A stretch of DNA of 54,457 bases, taken from NCBI GenBank assembly GCA_964486935.1, contig CAZAPG010000053.1, positions 1 through 54,457 of the forward strand, given 5' to 3'. Below, one piece after another: positions 9,031 to 17,493 of the stretch (positions are counted from its first letter, which is position 1; each line of letters starts with the position of its first letter). The notes beneath the pieces are model-generated. The model was not told where the DNA came from. It saw nothing but the letters and a program-made list of their open reading frames with translations, and did not search any database. Source of the stretch: CAZAPG01 sp964486935 (lineage in GTDB: Bacteria > Chloroflexota > Anaerolineae > 4572-78 > J111). A program made the translations under genes and the position numbers.

Positions 9031-9137
9031 CAACCATCACCTTTCCATAAAAGACAATGCCTTCGCCGGTTTTGTTTTTAGGAATGCAAAAGTGCGCTTT
9101 TGCGCTCCAATACATTACCTTTCTGTCTGGAACGGGA

Positions 9138-10277
9138 TTAAATCCAACTCAACTTTTGCCGGGCCGAGAGCGCCGCGCCCAACGCCTCTTCAATATCCCC
9201 GGCCAGGGCCGTCAGATGGCCCATTTTGCGGCCGGCTTTGGCCTCTTTTTTGCCGTAAAGATGAAAATGCACCCGCTCATCTTGCAGCGCCTCCTCAACG
9301 CCGCTCAACGTGTCGCCACTGCCCGTTCCCAAAATATTGGCCATCACCGCGCCCGACCAGAGCGAGGTTGGCCCCAGCGGCAGCCCGCACACCGCCCGAA
9401 TGTGCTGCTCGAATTGAGAGCAGGGGCAGGCTTCGATGGTGCAGTGGCCGGAGTTGTGGGGCCGGGGCGCAATCTCGTTGACCCACAGCGTCTCATCCGG
9501 CAGCAAAAACAGCTCGATGCCGCACACGCCCACCAGCCCCAGCTCAACCGCAATAACCCCGGCCACCCGCCGGGCCTCTTGCTGAACCCGGACCGGAACG
9601 CGGGCCGGAAAAATCGACACATCCAGAATATTGTTGACGTGAATATTTTCGACCGGCGGGTAGGCAGCAATCTCTCCGGCCTGGTTGCGGGCGCAGATAA
9701 CGCTCAACTCTTTCACAAACGGAGCCTGCTTCTCCCAAATCAAGGCGGCCCCTTTGGCCTGCTCAAACGCGCGCCGGGCGTCGGTATTGTTGCCCAGCAC
9801 AAACTGGCCCTTGCCATCGTACCCGCCGCTGTCCGTTTTCAAAATTGCCGGGTAGCCAATTTCAGCGACAGCCCGCTCCAGGTCGGTCCGGCCGGTGACG
9901 CCCAAAAAATCAACCACGTTCAACCCGGCCTGCCGCACAAAAGTTTTTTCCGCCAGCCGGCTCTGGCTGACCCGCAGCACTTCGCCGCCGGGGAAAACGG
10001 GTTTGCCCAACTCGCGCAGCAGGTTGACCGACCCGGCGGGCACATTCTCAAACTCGTAGGTGATGGCATCGCACCGTTCGGCCAATTCCAGCAGCGCCGG
10101 TTGATGGTCGTAACCGGCTACAATTTGGGCGTCGGCTACCTGCCCGCAGGGGCTATCCGGGGTGGGGTCCAGCGCAATCACCCGGTAGCCCATCTGTTTG
10201 GCGGCCAGGGTTGACATGCGGCCCAGTTGGCCGCCGCCCAGCATCCCGATAACGCCGCCCGGACGCACAACGCTCAT
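9138..10277 (-). CDS. purK: N5-carboxyaminoimidazole ribonucleotide synthase
   Basis: 379 residues of ATP-grasp PurK (AIR + bicarbonate + ATP gives N5-CAIR). The N-terminus GVIGMLGGGQLGRMSTLAAKQ (read as GVIGMLGGGQLGRM then STLAAKQ) is diagnostic. TYEFENVPAG, ILKTDSGGYDGKGQFVL (ATP-grasp lid), CARNQAGEIAAYPPVEN and VNEIAPRPHNSGHCTIEAC follow. The start overlaps the purE stop by 4 bp (ATGA), so PurE and PurK, which act consecutively, are translationally coupled. Presence of purK with a class I-type PurE means the bacterial two-step route to CAIR is used. Confidence 0.97.
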   Translation of the reverse strand: MSVVRPGGVIGMLGGGQLGRMSTLAAKQMGYRVIALDPTPDSPCGQVADAQIVAGYDHQPALLELAERCDAITYEFENVPAGSVNLLRELGKPVFPGGEVLRVSQSRLAEKTFVRQAGLNVVDFLGVTGRTDLERAVAEIGYPAILKTDSGGYDGKGQFVLGNNTDARRAFEQAKGAALIWEKQAPFVKELSVICARNQAGEIAAYPPVENIHVNNILDVSIFPARVPVRVQQEARRVAGVIAVELGLVGVCGIELFLLPDETLWVNEIAPRPHNSGHCTIEACPCSQFEQHIRAVCGLPLGPTSLWSGAVMANILGTGSGDTLSGVEEALQDERVHFHLYGKKEAKAGRKMGHLTALAGDIEEALGAALSARQKLSWI

Positions 10278-10777
10278 GGCGTATCCAAATCCAGCCGGGT
10301 CGATTTGACCTCGGCAGCCACCGACTCGGCGTAGGCTTGCAGCCGCCCGGCAATTTGGGGATATTTGATGCCCAGGATGCGGGCCGCCAGCAGGCCGGCG
10401 TTTTTGGCGTTGCCAATAGCCACCGTGGCCACCGGCACGCCGCCGGGCATCTGCACAATCGACAGCAGCGAGTCCAGCCCCTGCAAGCTTTTTGACTTGA
10501 CCGGCACGCCAATCACCGGCAGCACCGTCAGCGAGGCAACCATGCCCGGCAAGTGGGCCGCGCCGCCGGCCCCGGCAATAATCACCTCCAGCCCGCGCGC
10601 CTGAGCGCCGCTGGCGTAGTCGTACATCAAATCGGGGGTACGGTGGGCCGAGACCACTTTTACTTCGCGCGGAATTTCTAGCTCGGCCAAAATATCCGCC
10701 GCCGCCCGCATCGTGTCCAAATCCGAGGCGCTGCCCATAATCACGCCGACCAGGGCTTTATCCGTTGGCAGGTTCAT
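10274..10777 (-). CDS. purE: N5-CAIR mutase (PurE class I)
   Basis: 167 residues. PurE converts N5-CAIR to CAIR. VGVIMGSASDLDTM is the substrate-binding loop, VVSAHRTPDLMYDYA carries the conserved Ser-Ala-His-Arg-Thr, and IIAGAGGAAHLPGMVASLT and PVIGVPVKS complete the family signature. The ATG at 10777 was chosen: GGGGG lies 5 nt upstream and the purF stop ends 2 bp before it. A GTG four codons upstream would also be open. The partner gene purK overlaps its 3' end. Confidence 0.96.
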   Translation of the reverse strand: MNLPTDKALVGVIMGSASDLDTMRAAADILAELEIPREVKVVSAHRTPDLMYDYASGAQARGLEVIIAGAGGAAHLPGMVASLTVLPVIGVPVKSKSLQGLDSLLSIVQMPGGVPVATVAIGNAKNAGLLAARILGIKYPQIAGRLQAYAESVAAEVKSTRLDLDTP

Positions 10778-10779
10778 TG

Positions 10780-12270
10780 TTACCCCCACATTTCCTCAAA
10801 AATCAGTTTTTCGCGGTCTTCTTCAAACAGCCATTTGGGAATGGAGATGGGATAATTGCCGGAGAAGCAGGCGGTGCAGTGGCCCTGCTCTTCGCTCAAT
10901 GTTTGCTGCACCGCGCTGACCATGCCCGGCAGGCTCAGATAGGCCAGGCTGTCGGCCCCAATCCGCCGGCAAATCTGGTCGATATCCAGGTTGTGGGCAA
11001 TGAGTTGGCGGTAGGTGGCCATATCGACCCCCATAAAACAGGGGTGCCGCACCGGCGGCGAGGAGACCCGCACGTGAACCTCGGTGGCCCCGCCCTCGCG
11101 GATGAGCTGCACCAGCGGGCCGGCCGTGTTGCCGCGCACAATCGAGTCATCCACCAGCACCACCCGCTTGCCCTGCAAATTGGCCGTGAGCGGATTATAC
11201 TTCAGGTTGATGCCAATCTGGCGCAATTTGTCATCGGGTTCAATAAAGGTACGGCCAATATAGCGATTTTTGGTCAGCCCTTCGGTGTAGGGCAGGCCGG
11301 CCTCCAGGCTGTAGCCAATGGCCGCCGGCGTGGCCGAGTCTGGCACGCCGACCACAATATCGGCCTCAACCGGGGCTTCGCGGGCCAGTTGACACCCCAT
11401 CCGCTGCCGCACCGTATGGATGACCTGCCCGTTCAGCACCGAGTCGGGCCGGGCAAAGTAAACGTATTCAAAAATGCACAACGCCTGTCTGGCCGATGGC
11501 TGCCCTTGAAAGGTCGTCAGGCCGTTTTCATCAATGCGGACAATCTCGCCGGGGGCTACCTGGCGCAGATAGGTTGCGCCAATAGTCAGCAGGGCGCACG
11601 ATTCTGAAGTGACGATGTATCCGCCATCGGCCAGGCGGCCCAGACACAGCGGGCGCAACCCCAGCGGGTCGCGGGCGGCATACACCGCATGGCGGGTCAA
11701 AATTGCCAGCGAGTAGGCGCCCTCGGCGGCCTGCATAAAAGCCCGAATACGGGCCACCCAGCGGTCCGGTTCGTCATCATTGTTTTCGGACAGGTGGCCG
11801 TTGGCCCACACCCGGGCCGGGGCGGCCAGCATCTGGGTAATTACCTCGCTATCGGTAGTGGACGACAGGCCAACGCCGCGCTCAAGCAGCGTTTTGCGCA
11901 AATTGAGGGCGTTGGTCAGGTTGCCGTTGTGGGCAATCCCCAGCGGGCCGTAGATGGTTTCAATTAAATAAGGCTGGGTGTTGCGCAGATGGGGCGCGCC
12001 GGTGGTTGAGTAGCGGTTGTGTCCAATTGCCAGATGCCCCTGCAACGGGCGCAGGTTATCTTCGTTAAAAACCTGCGTAACCAGCCCCATCCCCTTGTGG
12101 ATGTAGGCCATCTGGCCATCCGAGGTGGCAATACCGGCGCTTTCCTGGCCGCGGTGCTGCAAGGCGTACAGGCCAAAAAATGTCAGCCGGGCCACATCGC
12201 GGCCGGGGGCGTAAATGCCAAATACGCCGCACTCTTCGCCTGGCCCTCGCTCGTGCCAGCTTTCTATCAT
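10780..12270 (-). CDS. purF: Amidophosphoribosyltransferase (Fe-S, propeptide type)
   Basis: 496 residues. PurF catalyses the committed step (PRPP + glutamine gives phosphoribosylamine). The first 13 residues are a propeptide, so C14 in EECGVFGIY would be the N-terminal nucleophile after processing. LQHRGQESAGIA is the glutaminase loop and VVLVDDSIVRGNT the PRPP loop. The four cysteines that bind the 4Fe-4S cluster in the Bacillus-type enzyme are all in place: CIFEYVYFARPDS, RHPCFMG and HCTACFSG. The enzyme is therefore expected to be oxygen-sensitive. The ATG at 12270 is preceded by AGAAAGGA. That segment also encodes the relic of an older purC C-terminus (see repeat at 12303). Confidence 0.97.
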   Translation of the reverse strand: MIESWHERGPGEECGVFGIYAPGRDVARLTFFGLYALQHRGQESAGIATSDGQMAYIHKGMGLVTQVFNEDNLRPLQGHLAIGHNRYSTTGAPHLRNTQPYLIETIYGPLGIAHNGNLTNALNLRKTLLERGVGLSSTTDSEVITQMLAAPARVWANGHLSENNDDEPDRWVARIRAFMQAAEGAYSLAILTRHAVYAARDPLGLRPLCLGRLADGGYIVTSESCALLTIGATYLRQVAPGEIVRIDENGLTTFQGQPSARQALCIFEYVYFARPDSVLNGQVIHTVRQRMGCQLAREAPVEADIVVGVPDSATPAAIGYSLEAGLPYTEGLTKNRYIGRTFIEPDDKLRQIGINLKYNPLTANLQGKRVVLVDDSIVRGNTAGPLVQLIREGGATEVHVRVSSPPVRHPCFMGVDMATYRQLIAHNLDIDQICRRIGADSLAYLSLPGMVSAVQQTLSEEQGHCTACFSGNYPISIPKWLFEEDREKLIFEEMWG

Positions 12271-12302
12271 TACGTCAATCCTTTCTTTGGCTAATTTCTC
12301 GA

Positions 12303-12459
12303 CTCATTTGCGCGACAGCCCTGCTTACGGCGCGGGCAATGCGTTCTGAAGACCTCAAAGGTTTTTGAAACCTTTGAGGTCTGGAGTAGCTGCTATACCA
12401 AGGGTTATGGATTAGCTCATTTGCGCGACAGCCCTGCTCACGTTGCGGGCAATGCGTTC
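12303..12459 (-). repeat. 44-bp imperfect direct duplication of purC 3' end flanking a palindromic insert
   Basis: The 3' end of purC (12416-12459) is repeated at 12303-12346, with 41 of 44 positions identical by eye. Between the copies lie 69 bp (12347-12415) that include the palindromic element. Read on the minus strand, the downstream copy encodes ERIARAVSRAVAQMS and then continues in the same frame as REISQRKD and a TGA, four bases before the purF ATG. The most economical reading is that purC originally ended there and that an insertion with a long target duplication moved its stop upstream. Confidence 0.85.
12347..12395 (-). repeat. 49-bp palindromic element, copy 1
   Basis: Core 12350-12382 is a perfect palindrome: AGACCTCAAAGGTTT, loop TTG, AAACCTTTGAGGTCT (15-bp stem). 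One side is flanked by TAGCAGCTACTCC (read on the minus strand) and the other by TCA. A second copy is at 19910-19958 in the opposite orientation; the flanks are the same and only the 3-nt loop is reversed. It has no coding capacity and resembles a REP/MITE-type mobile hairpin. Confidence 0.88.
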
Positions 12460-13377
12460 GGCGGCGGGCTGCTGGCCAGGAACAAATTCCTGGCCGGTTA
12501 ACCGCTCAAACGCGGAGATGTAACGCCCGGCGACCGTAGCCACAAAATCGGGCGGCATCCGGGGCGGCTCGCCCTCGCCGCGATAATTTTGGGCGGCAAA
12601 CCAGCGCCGCAGATATTCTTTATCAAAATTTTCCGGCTCCTGTCCGGGCCGATGCGCGTCTGACAGCCAAAAGCGGCTGGAATCTGGCGTGTGAATCTCG
12701 TCAATTAAAATCGGTTTTCCATCGACCAGCCCAAATTCATACTTGGTATCCACCAGAATCAGGCCGGCCTGCGCGGCCCGCGCCTGCCCTCGTTTGAACA
12801 GAGCCAGGGCCGCTGCCTCAACCTGTTCCCACAGCGCCGGCGCAACCAGGCCGCGCTCCAGAATTTCGGCGCGGGTCAGCCGCTCGTCGTGGCCGCCGTG
12901 AGCGGCTTTGGTGGTGGGGGTAATGATAGGCGCGGGCAGCGGGTCGTTTTTTTGCAGCCCGTCGGGCAGGGCAATACCGTAAGGCGCGCGCTCGCCCCCG
13001 GCGTAGAGCGTCCACAGCGAGGTGTTGGTCACGCCGGTAATGTAGCCCCGCACCACCACCTCTACCGGCAGAGGTTCCGCGCTGCGGGCAATGGTTACGT
13101 TCGGGTCGGGCGCGGCCAGCAGGTGATTTGGCGCAATATCCGCCGTTTGCTCAAACCACCAGGCGCTCAACTGGTTCAGCACCTGCCCCTTAAAAGGGAT
13201 GACGCCCAGCACCCGGTCAAAAGCCGAGATGCGGTCGGTGGTAATCAACACCCGCCGGCCATCGAGCCGGTAAATATCGCGCACCTTGCCCCGCACTCTG
13301 GGGCCAAGGTTGGGCAAATCGACCCCCTGGAGCGCGGTTGGAATGGCCTCGAGTAACGCCTGATGAGTTAGCATCAT
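12412..13377 (-). CDS. purC: Phosphoribosylaminoimidazole-succinocarboxamide synthase
   Basis: 321 residues, in the longer (about 300-residue) SAICAR synthetase subtype. PurC joins CAIR and aspartate with ATP. RGKVRDIY is the N-terminal ATP loop. ITTDRISAFDRVLG, VEVVVRGYITG, LILVDTKYEFGL and LIDEIHTPDSSRFW are family signatures. It lies 18 bp after purL. The C-terminus is altered: the present stop at 12412 is followed by a palindromic insert and a duplicate of the last 44 coding bases. The readable continuation would add eight residues (REISQRKD), so the present protein is probably eight residues shorter than its ancestor, which is unlikely to matter for catalysis. Confidence 0.96.
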   Translation of the reverse strand: MMLTHQALLEAIPTALQGVDLPNLGPRVRGKVRDIYRLDGRRVLITTDRISAFDRVLGVIPFKGQVLNQLSAWWFEQTADIAPNHLLAAPDPNVTIARSAEPLPVEVVVRGYITGVTNTSLWTLYAGGERAPYGIALPDGLQKNDPLPAPIITPTTKAAHGGHDERLTRAEILERGLVAPALWEQVEAAALALFKRGQARAAQAGLILVDTKYEFGLVDGKPILIDEIHTPDSSRFWLSDAHRPGQEPENFDKEYLRRWFAAQNYRGEGEPPRMPPDFVATVAGRYISAFERLTGQEFVPGQQPAAERIARNVSRAVAQMS

Positions 13378-13395
13378 TCACCCTCGCTTTGATTC

Positions 13396-16300
13396 TCAAG
13401 CCCGCCGAACCCCGTTTTTGAACAACCCCAGCCCGCTGTGGCCGCTCTGGCCGCGATGGCGCTGCGGGTGCTGCCAGGGGAAAATGTGGTCTTCCGGGTG
13501 CGGCATCAGCCCCAGCACATTCCCGGCCGGGTTGCACAGCCCGGCAATGCCGGCCACCGAGCCGTTGGGGTTGGCCGGATAGGCCGCCGCAGAGCCATCG
13601 GGGTTCACGTAAGTCAGGGCGTGCAGGTTACTGGTCTGAATGGTCGCCAAAACTTCGGGGCCGGCCACAGCCACCCGACCCTCGCCGTGGGCCACGGGGC
13701 AGTAGACAGGTTCGGACAGCCCGGCGGTGAACAGGCTGGGGCTGTGGGGGTTGGGCTGCAAGTAAACCCAGCGGCACTCAAACCGGCCCGATTGATTGTG
13801 GGTCAGCGTGACCCCCCGCTCCGGCGCATCGAGGCCCGGCAGCAAGCCCGATTTAACCAGCACCTGAAAGCCGTTGCAAATCCCCAACACCGGACGCCCG
13901 CTCTCCACAAAGCGGCTCAGGTCATCCCCCAGCCGGTAGCGCAAATCCAGCGCCCAGCGCGTACCCGCGCCCAAATCGTCGCCGTAGGAGAAGCCGCCCG
14001 GCAACACCAGCATGTGGTAATCAAGCAGTCGCCGCCCGCCTGCCAGCAATTGGTTGACATGCGCAATCTCCGGGCTGGCCCCGGCCAGTTTGCAGGCCAG
14101 GGCCGCGTCTCTATCGCGGTTGGTGCCGTTGGCGTGTAGAATCAAGACGCGCCGGCGTTGAGCGATTGCCGTGGCCGGGGCGTATGAGTCACTTTGACCT
14201 GCTACCGGCTGCGCCGGCCCGCTTTGGCTACGCGCATCGCCGCGCCAGGCGGCTTCCAGCTCGGCGACCGGGAGCCGGAGCCAGGTGGGATTGTTTTCCG
14301 TTTTGACCCGCAGTTCAGCCGTCTGTTCCACCTGCCCAATGCGGGCGTAGGGTACGCCTTGCAATATTGCTTCCAGGGCCGACGCGTCGGCGGGGCGAAC
14401 CTCAATTACAAAGCGGCCCAGCGACTCGGAGAAGAAAAGCTGGTCGGCAACGGGCAGGCTGGCAGCGCCGGGTGTCAGAGACAAATCAACGGTTGCGCCC
14501 AGTCGCCCGGCCAGGCACATTTCGGCCAGGGCCACGCCCAGCCCGCCTTCGGAACAATCGTGGCAGGCCCGAACCAGCCCGGCGGCAATGGCCCGATGCG
14601 CCGCCCGCAAACGCGCCAGCGGGTTAGCCACCGGCTGCGGGGGGAGTCCCTGCGGGGCCTGTCTGAGCACCACCTGCTGGTAATGGCTGCCGCCCAATTC
14701 GGCCCGGGTATCGCCGATGACATACAGCAAATTGCCGGCTTGTTTCAAATCCATCGTCACGGTGCGGGCGGTATCGGGCACCAGCCCCACGGCAGAAATG
14801 AGCAGCGTGCCGGGGATGGCGTGGCGCTGGCCGTCGCTGCCGGTGTACTCGTTGTTGAGGCTGTCTTTGCCGGAGATGAAGGGCGCGCCGTAGGCAACGG
14901 CGGCATCGTGGCAGCCTTGCGCGCAGCGAACCAGGCCGCCCAGCCGGTCGGGCAGGTTGGGGTTGCCCCAGCAAAAGTTGTCCATCAGGGCCACCTGGTC
15001 GGGGTCTGCGCCCACGGCGACCAGATTGCGCAGGGCCTCATCAACGGCAGCCCAGGCCATAGCGTAAGGGTCAAGCTCGCCATAGGCCGGGCAAATCCCC
15101 ACGGAGAGGGCGACCCCCCGCCGGGGCGACTCGCGCTCCGGCTGCAACTGCGCGTCGAGCGGCAGCAGCACGGCGGCGTTGCCGGGGCCGTGGTTGTCAA
15201 CCCCCACCAGCGGCTTGACCATCGTGGCGGCCTGAACTTCGTGGTCGTAGCGGCGGATGGCCGCCTCTTTGCTGCGGATATTGGGGTGGGCCAAAAGCGC
15301 CAGCAGCGCCTGGGCCGGGTCAACTGGCGGGGGGGCAACGTTGACAGCCGATGGTTGGGAGTCGGGCGGCTGCCAGACCGCTTGCAGCGCTGCCAGCGGC
15401 AACCCGTTGCGCAGAAAGTCCAAATCCAGCTTGCCCACCTGACGCGGGCCGTAAAAAAGTTGCACCTGGCCGGTGGCTTCAAAATGGCCGATACCAACCG
15501 CCTCGACATCCTGTTCGGCGCAAATGGCTTGCAGGCGCGGCCAGTTGGCCGGGGGAACGGCCAGCACCATGCGCTCCTGCGCCTCGCTGAGCCAGATTTC
15601 CCAGGGGCGCAGGCCGGGGTATTTGAGCGGCACGGTTTGCAGTTGCACCCGCGCCCCCAGATGCTCGGCCATTTCGCCCACGGCGGAGGAGAGGCCGCCC
15701 GCGCCGCAATCGGTGATGGCGTGATAAAGCTGTTCGTCTCTGGCTTGCAGCACTACCTCCAGCACCTGCTTTTCGTGAATAGGGTGTCCAATTTGCACCG
15801 CGCTGCCGGCAATCTGGCCGGTAGACTGGTCCATTTCCATGCTGGAAAAGGTCGCGCCCCGCAGCCCATCGCGCCCGGTGCGCCCGCCGATGACCACAAT
15901 CAGGTCGTCCGCTTGCGGGGTGGTGGGGTGGCTGTCGCGGGGCAGCAACCCCAGGCAGCCGCAGTACACCAGCGGGTTGGCCGTGTAGCCGGGGTGATAG
16001 AGAATGGCCCCGTTGACGGTAGGGATGCCCATTTTGTTGCCGTAATCTTCAATGCCGCGCACCACTTCCTTGGCGATGCGGCGCGGGTGCAAAACGCCGG
16101 CGGGCAACTTGTCATCCGGCACATCGGGCGGGCCAAAACAGAGCACATCGGTGTTGGCAATGGGCCGGGCGCTGACGCCCAGAATATCGCGCACCACGCC
16201 GCCGACGCCTGTGTTTGCCCCGCCAAACGGCTCCAGCGCCGAGGGGTGGTTGTGGGTTTCGGCTTTAAAGGCCAAATCCCAGGCGTCGTCAAAGGCAATA

Positions 16301-17220
16301 ATGCCGGCGTTATCCACAAAGGTGGAGCGCACCCAGGGTTTGGCGACCTGCCGGGTGGCGGCCCGGATGTAAGTGTCAAACAGGCTCTTGATTTTTTGCT
16401 GCACCGGCGGGGCGTCGGCGGTGGGGCCGGGCGGCGGGCCATAGTAGTTGATGGACGCTTTGAAGGTTTTATGAACGCAGTGCTCGCTCCAGGTTTGGGC
16501 CAGCATTTCCAGTTCCACGTCGGTTGGGTTGCGCCCGGCCTGGCGATAGTAATTTTGAATAGCCTGCATTTCGGCCAGATTCAGAGCCAGGCGGCGGGCG
16601 GCGCTGATCTCAAGGAGCGCATCGTTGGTGGCAGCTTGTATGGCGATAGTCTCTACGGTTTCATCGCTTTGCTGGTAGGGCACAAAGGGCGCGTTGATGG
16701 GTTGATTCAGGGCGACCCGCTGAATAACGGGGTTAGAGAGGATTTCAACCGCAAGGCGCTGCAACTCCGCCTCGGTGAGCAAGCCGGAGAGCAGGTATCG
16801 CTGGCCGGTGGCGGTTTGGGCCAGGCCGGTATAGCCCAGCAGGTGGGCGGCTTGCAGCAAATTTTCGGCCACCGGGTCGGTCACGCCGGGCAGCAGGGTT
16901 ACGTCAACTGTGTGGGTTCCGTCAGGCGCAATTTTCTGATTCATTCCCTGCCGGGCAACGGTAAAGGTTTCAATAACCGGGTCGGCCAGGAGTTGCCGGG
17001 CAAGCTGATTGATTTGGCCGGGCGTCAGGTCTCCCTGCAAAAAATAAAGACGGCCCGCGATGCAGGTATCGAGTGCAGTGATACCTGGCTGTTGGGCCGC
17101 GTTGACCAAAGCCGGGTTGCCGGTTGGGGCGACGCCGGGGCGGGGAAAGACCTCGACCCGGAAAATTTGCGCCGTGGCTACTTCTGAAGAATTAGCATCT
17201 CCTGTTTGAACCATTGGCAA
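13396..17220 (-). CDS. purL: FGAM synthase, PurS-PurS-PurL-PurQ fusion
   Basis: 1274 residues, making FGAM from FGAR, glutamine and ATP (step 4). Residues 20-90 and 103-171 are two PurS-like repeats (FRVEVFPRPGV and VDVTLLPGV, each ending in a DPVIETFTV or NPVIQRVAL strand). The synthetase follows: TWSEHCVHKTF, FKAETHNHPSALEPFGGANTG (read as FKAETHNHPS and ALEPFGGANTG), GRTGRDGLRGATF and CHDCSEGGLGVALAEM. The last ~260 residues are a PurQ glutaminase with LVLPGGFSYGDDLGAG, nucleophile Cys in LGICNGFQ, and PVAHGEGR and MPHPEDH. This puts in one chain what many Gram-positives and archaea make as three subunits. Start: TTG 17220 has AAGG 6 nt upstream; ATG 17214 is the alternative. The long leader suggests transcriptional attenuation. 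Confidence 0.95.
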   Translation of the reverse strand: MPMVQTGDANSSEVATAQIFRVEVFPRPGVAPTGNPALVNAAQQPGITALDTCIAGRLYFLQGDLTPGQINQLARQLLADPVIETFTVARQGMNQKIAPDGTHTVDVTLLPGVTDPVAENLLQAAHLLGYTGLAQTATGQRYLLSGLLTEAELQRLAVEILSNPVIQRVALNQPINAPFVPYQQSDETVETIAIQAATNDALLEISAARRLALNLAEMQAIQNYYRQAGRNPTDVELEMLAQTWSEHCVHKTFKASINYYGPPPGPTADAPPVQQKIKSLFDTYIRAATRQVAKPWVRSTFVDNAGIIAFDDAWDLAFKAETHNHPSALEPFGGANTGVGGVVRDILGVSARPIANTDVLCFGPPDVPDDKLPAGVLHPRRIAKEVVRGIEDYGNKMGIPTVNGAILYHPGYTANPLVYCGCLGLLPRDSHPTTPQADDLIVVIGGRTGRDGLRGATFSSMEMDQSTGQIAGSAVQIGHPIHEKQVLEVVLQARDEQLYHAITDCGAGGLSSAVGEMAEHLGARVQLQTVPLKYPGLRPWEIWLSEAQERMVLAVPPANWPRLQAICAEQDVEAVGIGHFEATGQVQLFYGPRQVGKLDLDFLRNGLPLAALQAVWQPPDSQPSAVNVAPPPVDPAQALLALLAHPNIRSKEAAIRRYDHEVQAATMVKPLVGVDNHGPGNAAVLLPLDAQLQPERESPRRGVALSVGICPAYGELDPYAMAWAAVDEALRNLVAVGADPDQVALMDNFCWGNPNLPDRLGGLVRCAQGCHDAAVAYGAPFISGKDSLNNEYTGSDGQRHAIPGTLLISAVGLVPDTARTVTMDLKQAGNLLYVIGDTRAELGGSHYQQVVLRQAPQGLPPQPVANPLARLRAAHRAIAAGLVRACHDCSEGGLGVALAEMCLAGRLGATVDLSLTPGAASLPVADQLFFSESLGRFVIEVRPADASALEAILQGVPYARIGQVEQTAELRVKTENNPTWLRLPVAELEAAWRGDARSQSGPAQPVAGQSDSYAPATAIAQRRRVLILHANGTNRDRDAALACKLAGASPEIAHVNQLLAGGRRLLDYHMLVLPGGFSYGDDLGAGTRWALDLRYRLGDDLSRFVESGRPVLGICNGFQVLVKSGLLPGLDAPERGVTLTHNQSGRFECRWVYLQPNPHSPSLFTAGLSEPVYCPVAHGEGRVAVAGPEVLATIQTSNLHALTYVNPDGSAAAYPANPNGSVAGIAGLCNPAGNVLGLMPHPEDHIFPWQHPQRHRGQSGHSGLGLFKNGVRRA

Positions 17221-17445
17221 GTTATACCTTCTGTTTCAAAAAGTCTATCCGGTTTTTAAGCCCGAAACAACAAACTCCCGCCACATAATTCTGGCGGGAG
17301 TACTGAGGTCTTTAAGGGAGGGGAAGCCAAACCCCTGGGTTGCAAGCCTGTTTTGTTGGGTAACGCCGATTAGCTTGTTTTTTTGATTAAACAACGGTTT
17401 CTCTCTGCTGACCAAACGCCTTTATCTGGCGGGGGCAACGAGCCT
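17221..17445 (-). promoter_or_regulatory. Long 5' leader of purL with candidate attenuator
   Basis: Between the purL promoter and start codon lie about 220 transcribed bases. They contain small stems (TTGTTT/AAACAA, CAAGC/GCTTG, AGGGG/CCCCT) and a 10-bp terminator-like hairpin about 55 nt before the start codon. The segment CCCGCCA near the 5' end (17427-17433) is identical to the 5' arm of that hairpin and could compete for its 3' arm. It does not match the purine, PRPP/ykkC, T-box or THF riboswitch consensus as far as can be judged by eye. The effector is unknown. Confidence 0.5.
17265..17301 (-). terminator. Intrinsic terminator-like hairpin in purL leader
   Basis: Minus-strand stem ACTCCCGCCA (17301-17292), 8-nt loop, TGGCGGGAGT (17283-17274), followed directly by TTGTTGTTT. 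The 10-bp GC-rich stem with a U-rich tail lies inside the 5' leader of purL rather than after a gene, so it is more likely a conditional attenuator than the end of the guaB transcript; it could serve both roles. Confidence 0.65.
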
Positions 17446-17474
17446 ATTGTACGGCAAGTCGGCAGCGGTGTCAA
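17446..17474 (-). promoter_or_regulatory. Sigma-70 type promoter of purL
   Basis: -35 TTGACA (17474-17469), 17-bp spacer, -10 TACAAT (17451-17446) on the minus strand: a near-consensus housekeeping promoter in the guaB-purL spacer. It gives the purLCFEKDMN run its own start, independent of guaB. Confidence 0.85.
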
Positions 17475-17493
17475 TTTAGCGCCTGCCGGGGGG

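Noticed and set aside
9086..9103. Possible terminator between purK and purD
   Set aside because: The 7-bp hairpin is followed by A-rich, not U-rich, sequence on the transcribed strand, and the genes belong to one pathway and direction.
14194..17187. A 997-codon open frame antisense to purL
   Set aside because: It lies wholly opposite a strongly conserved gene, has no family motifs or ribosome binding site, and such long antisense frames are expected from the GC-biased codons of purL.
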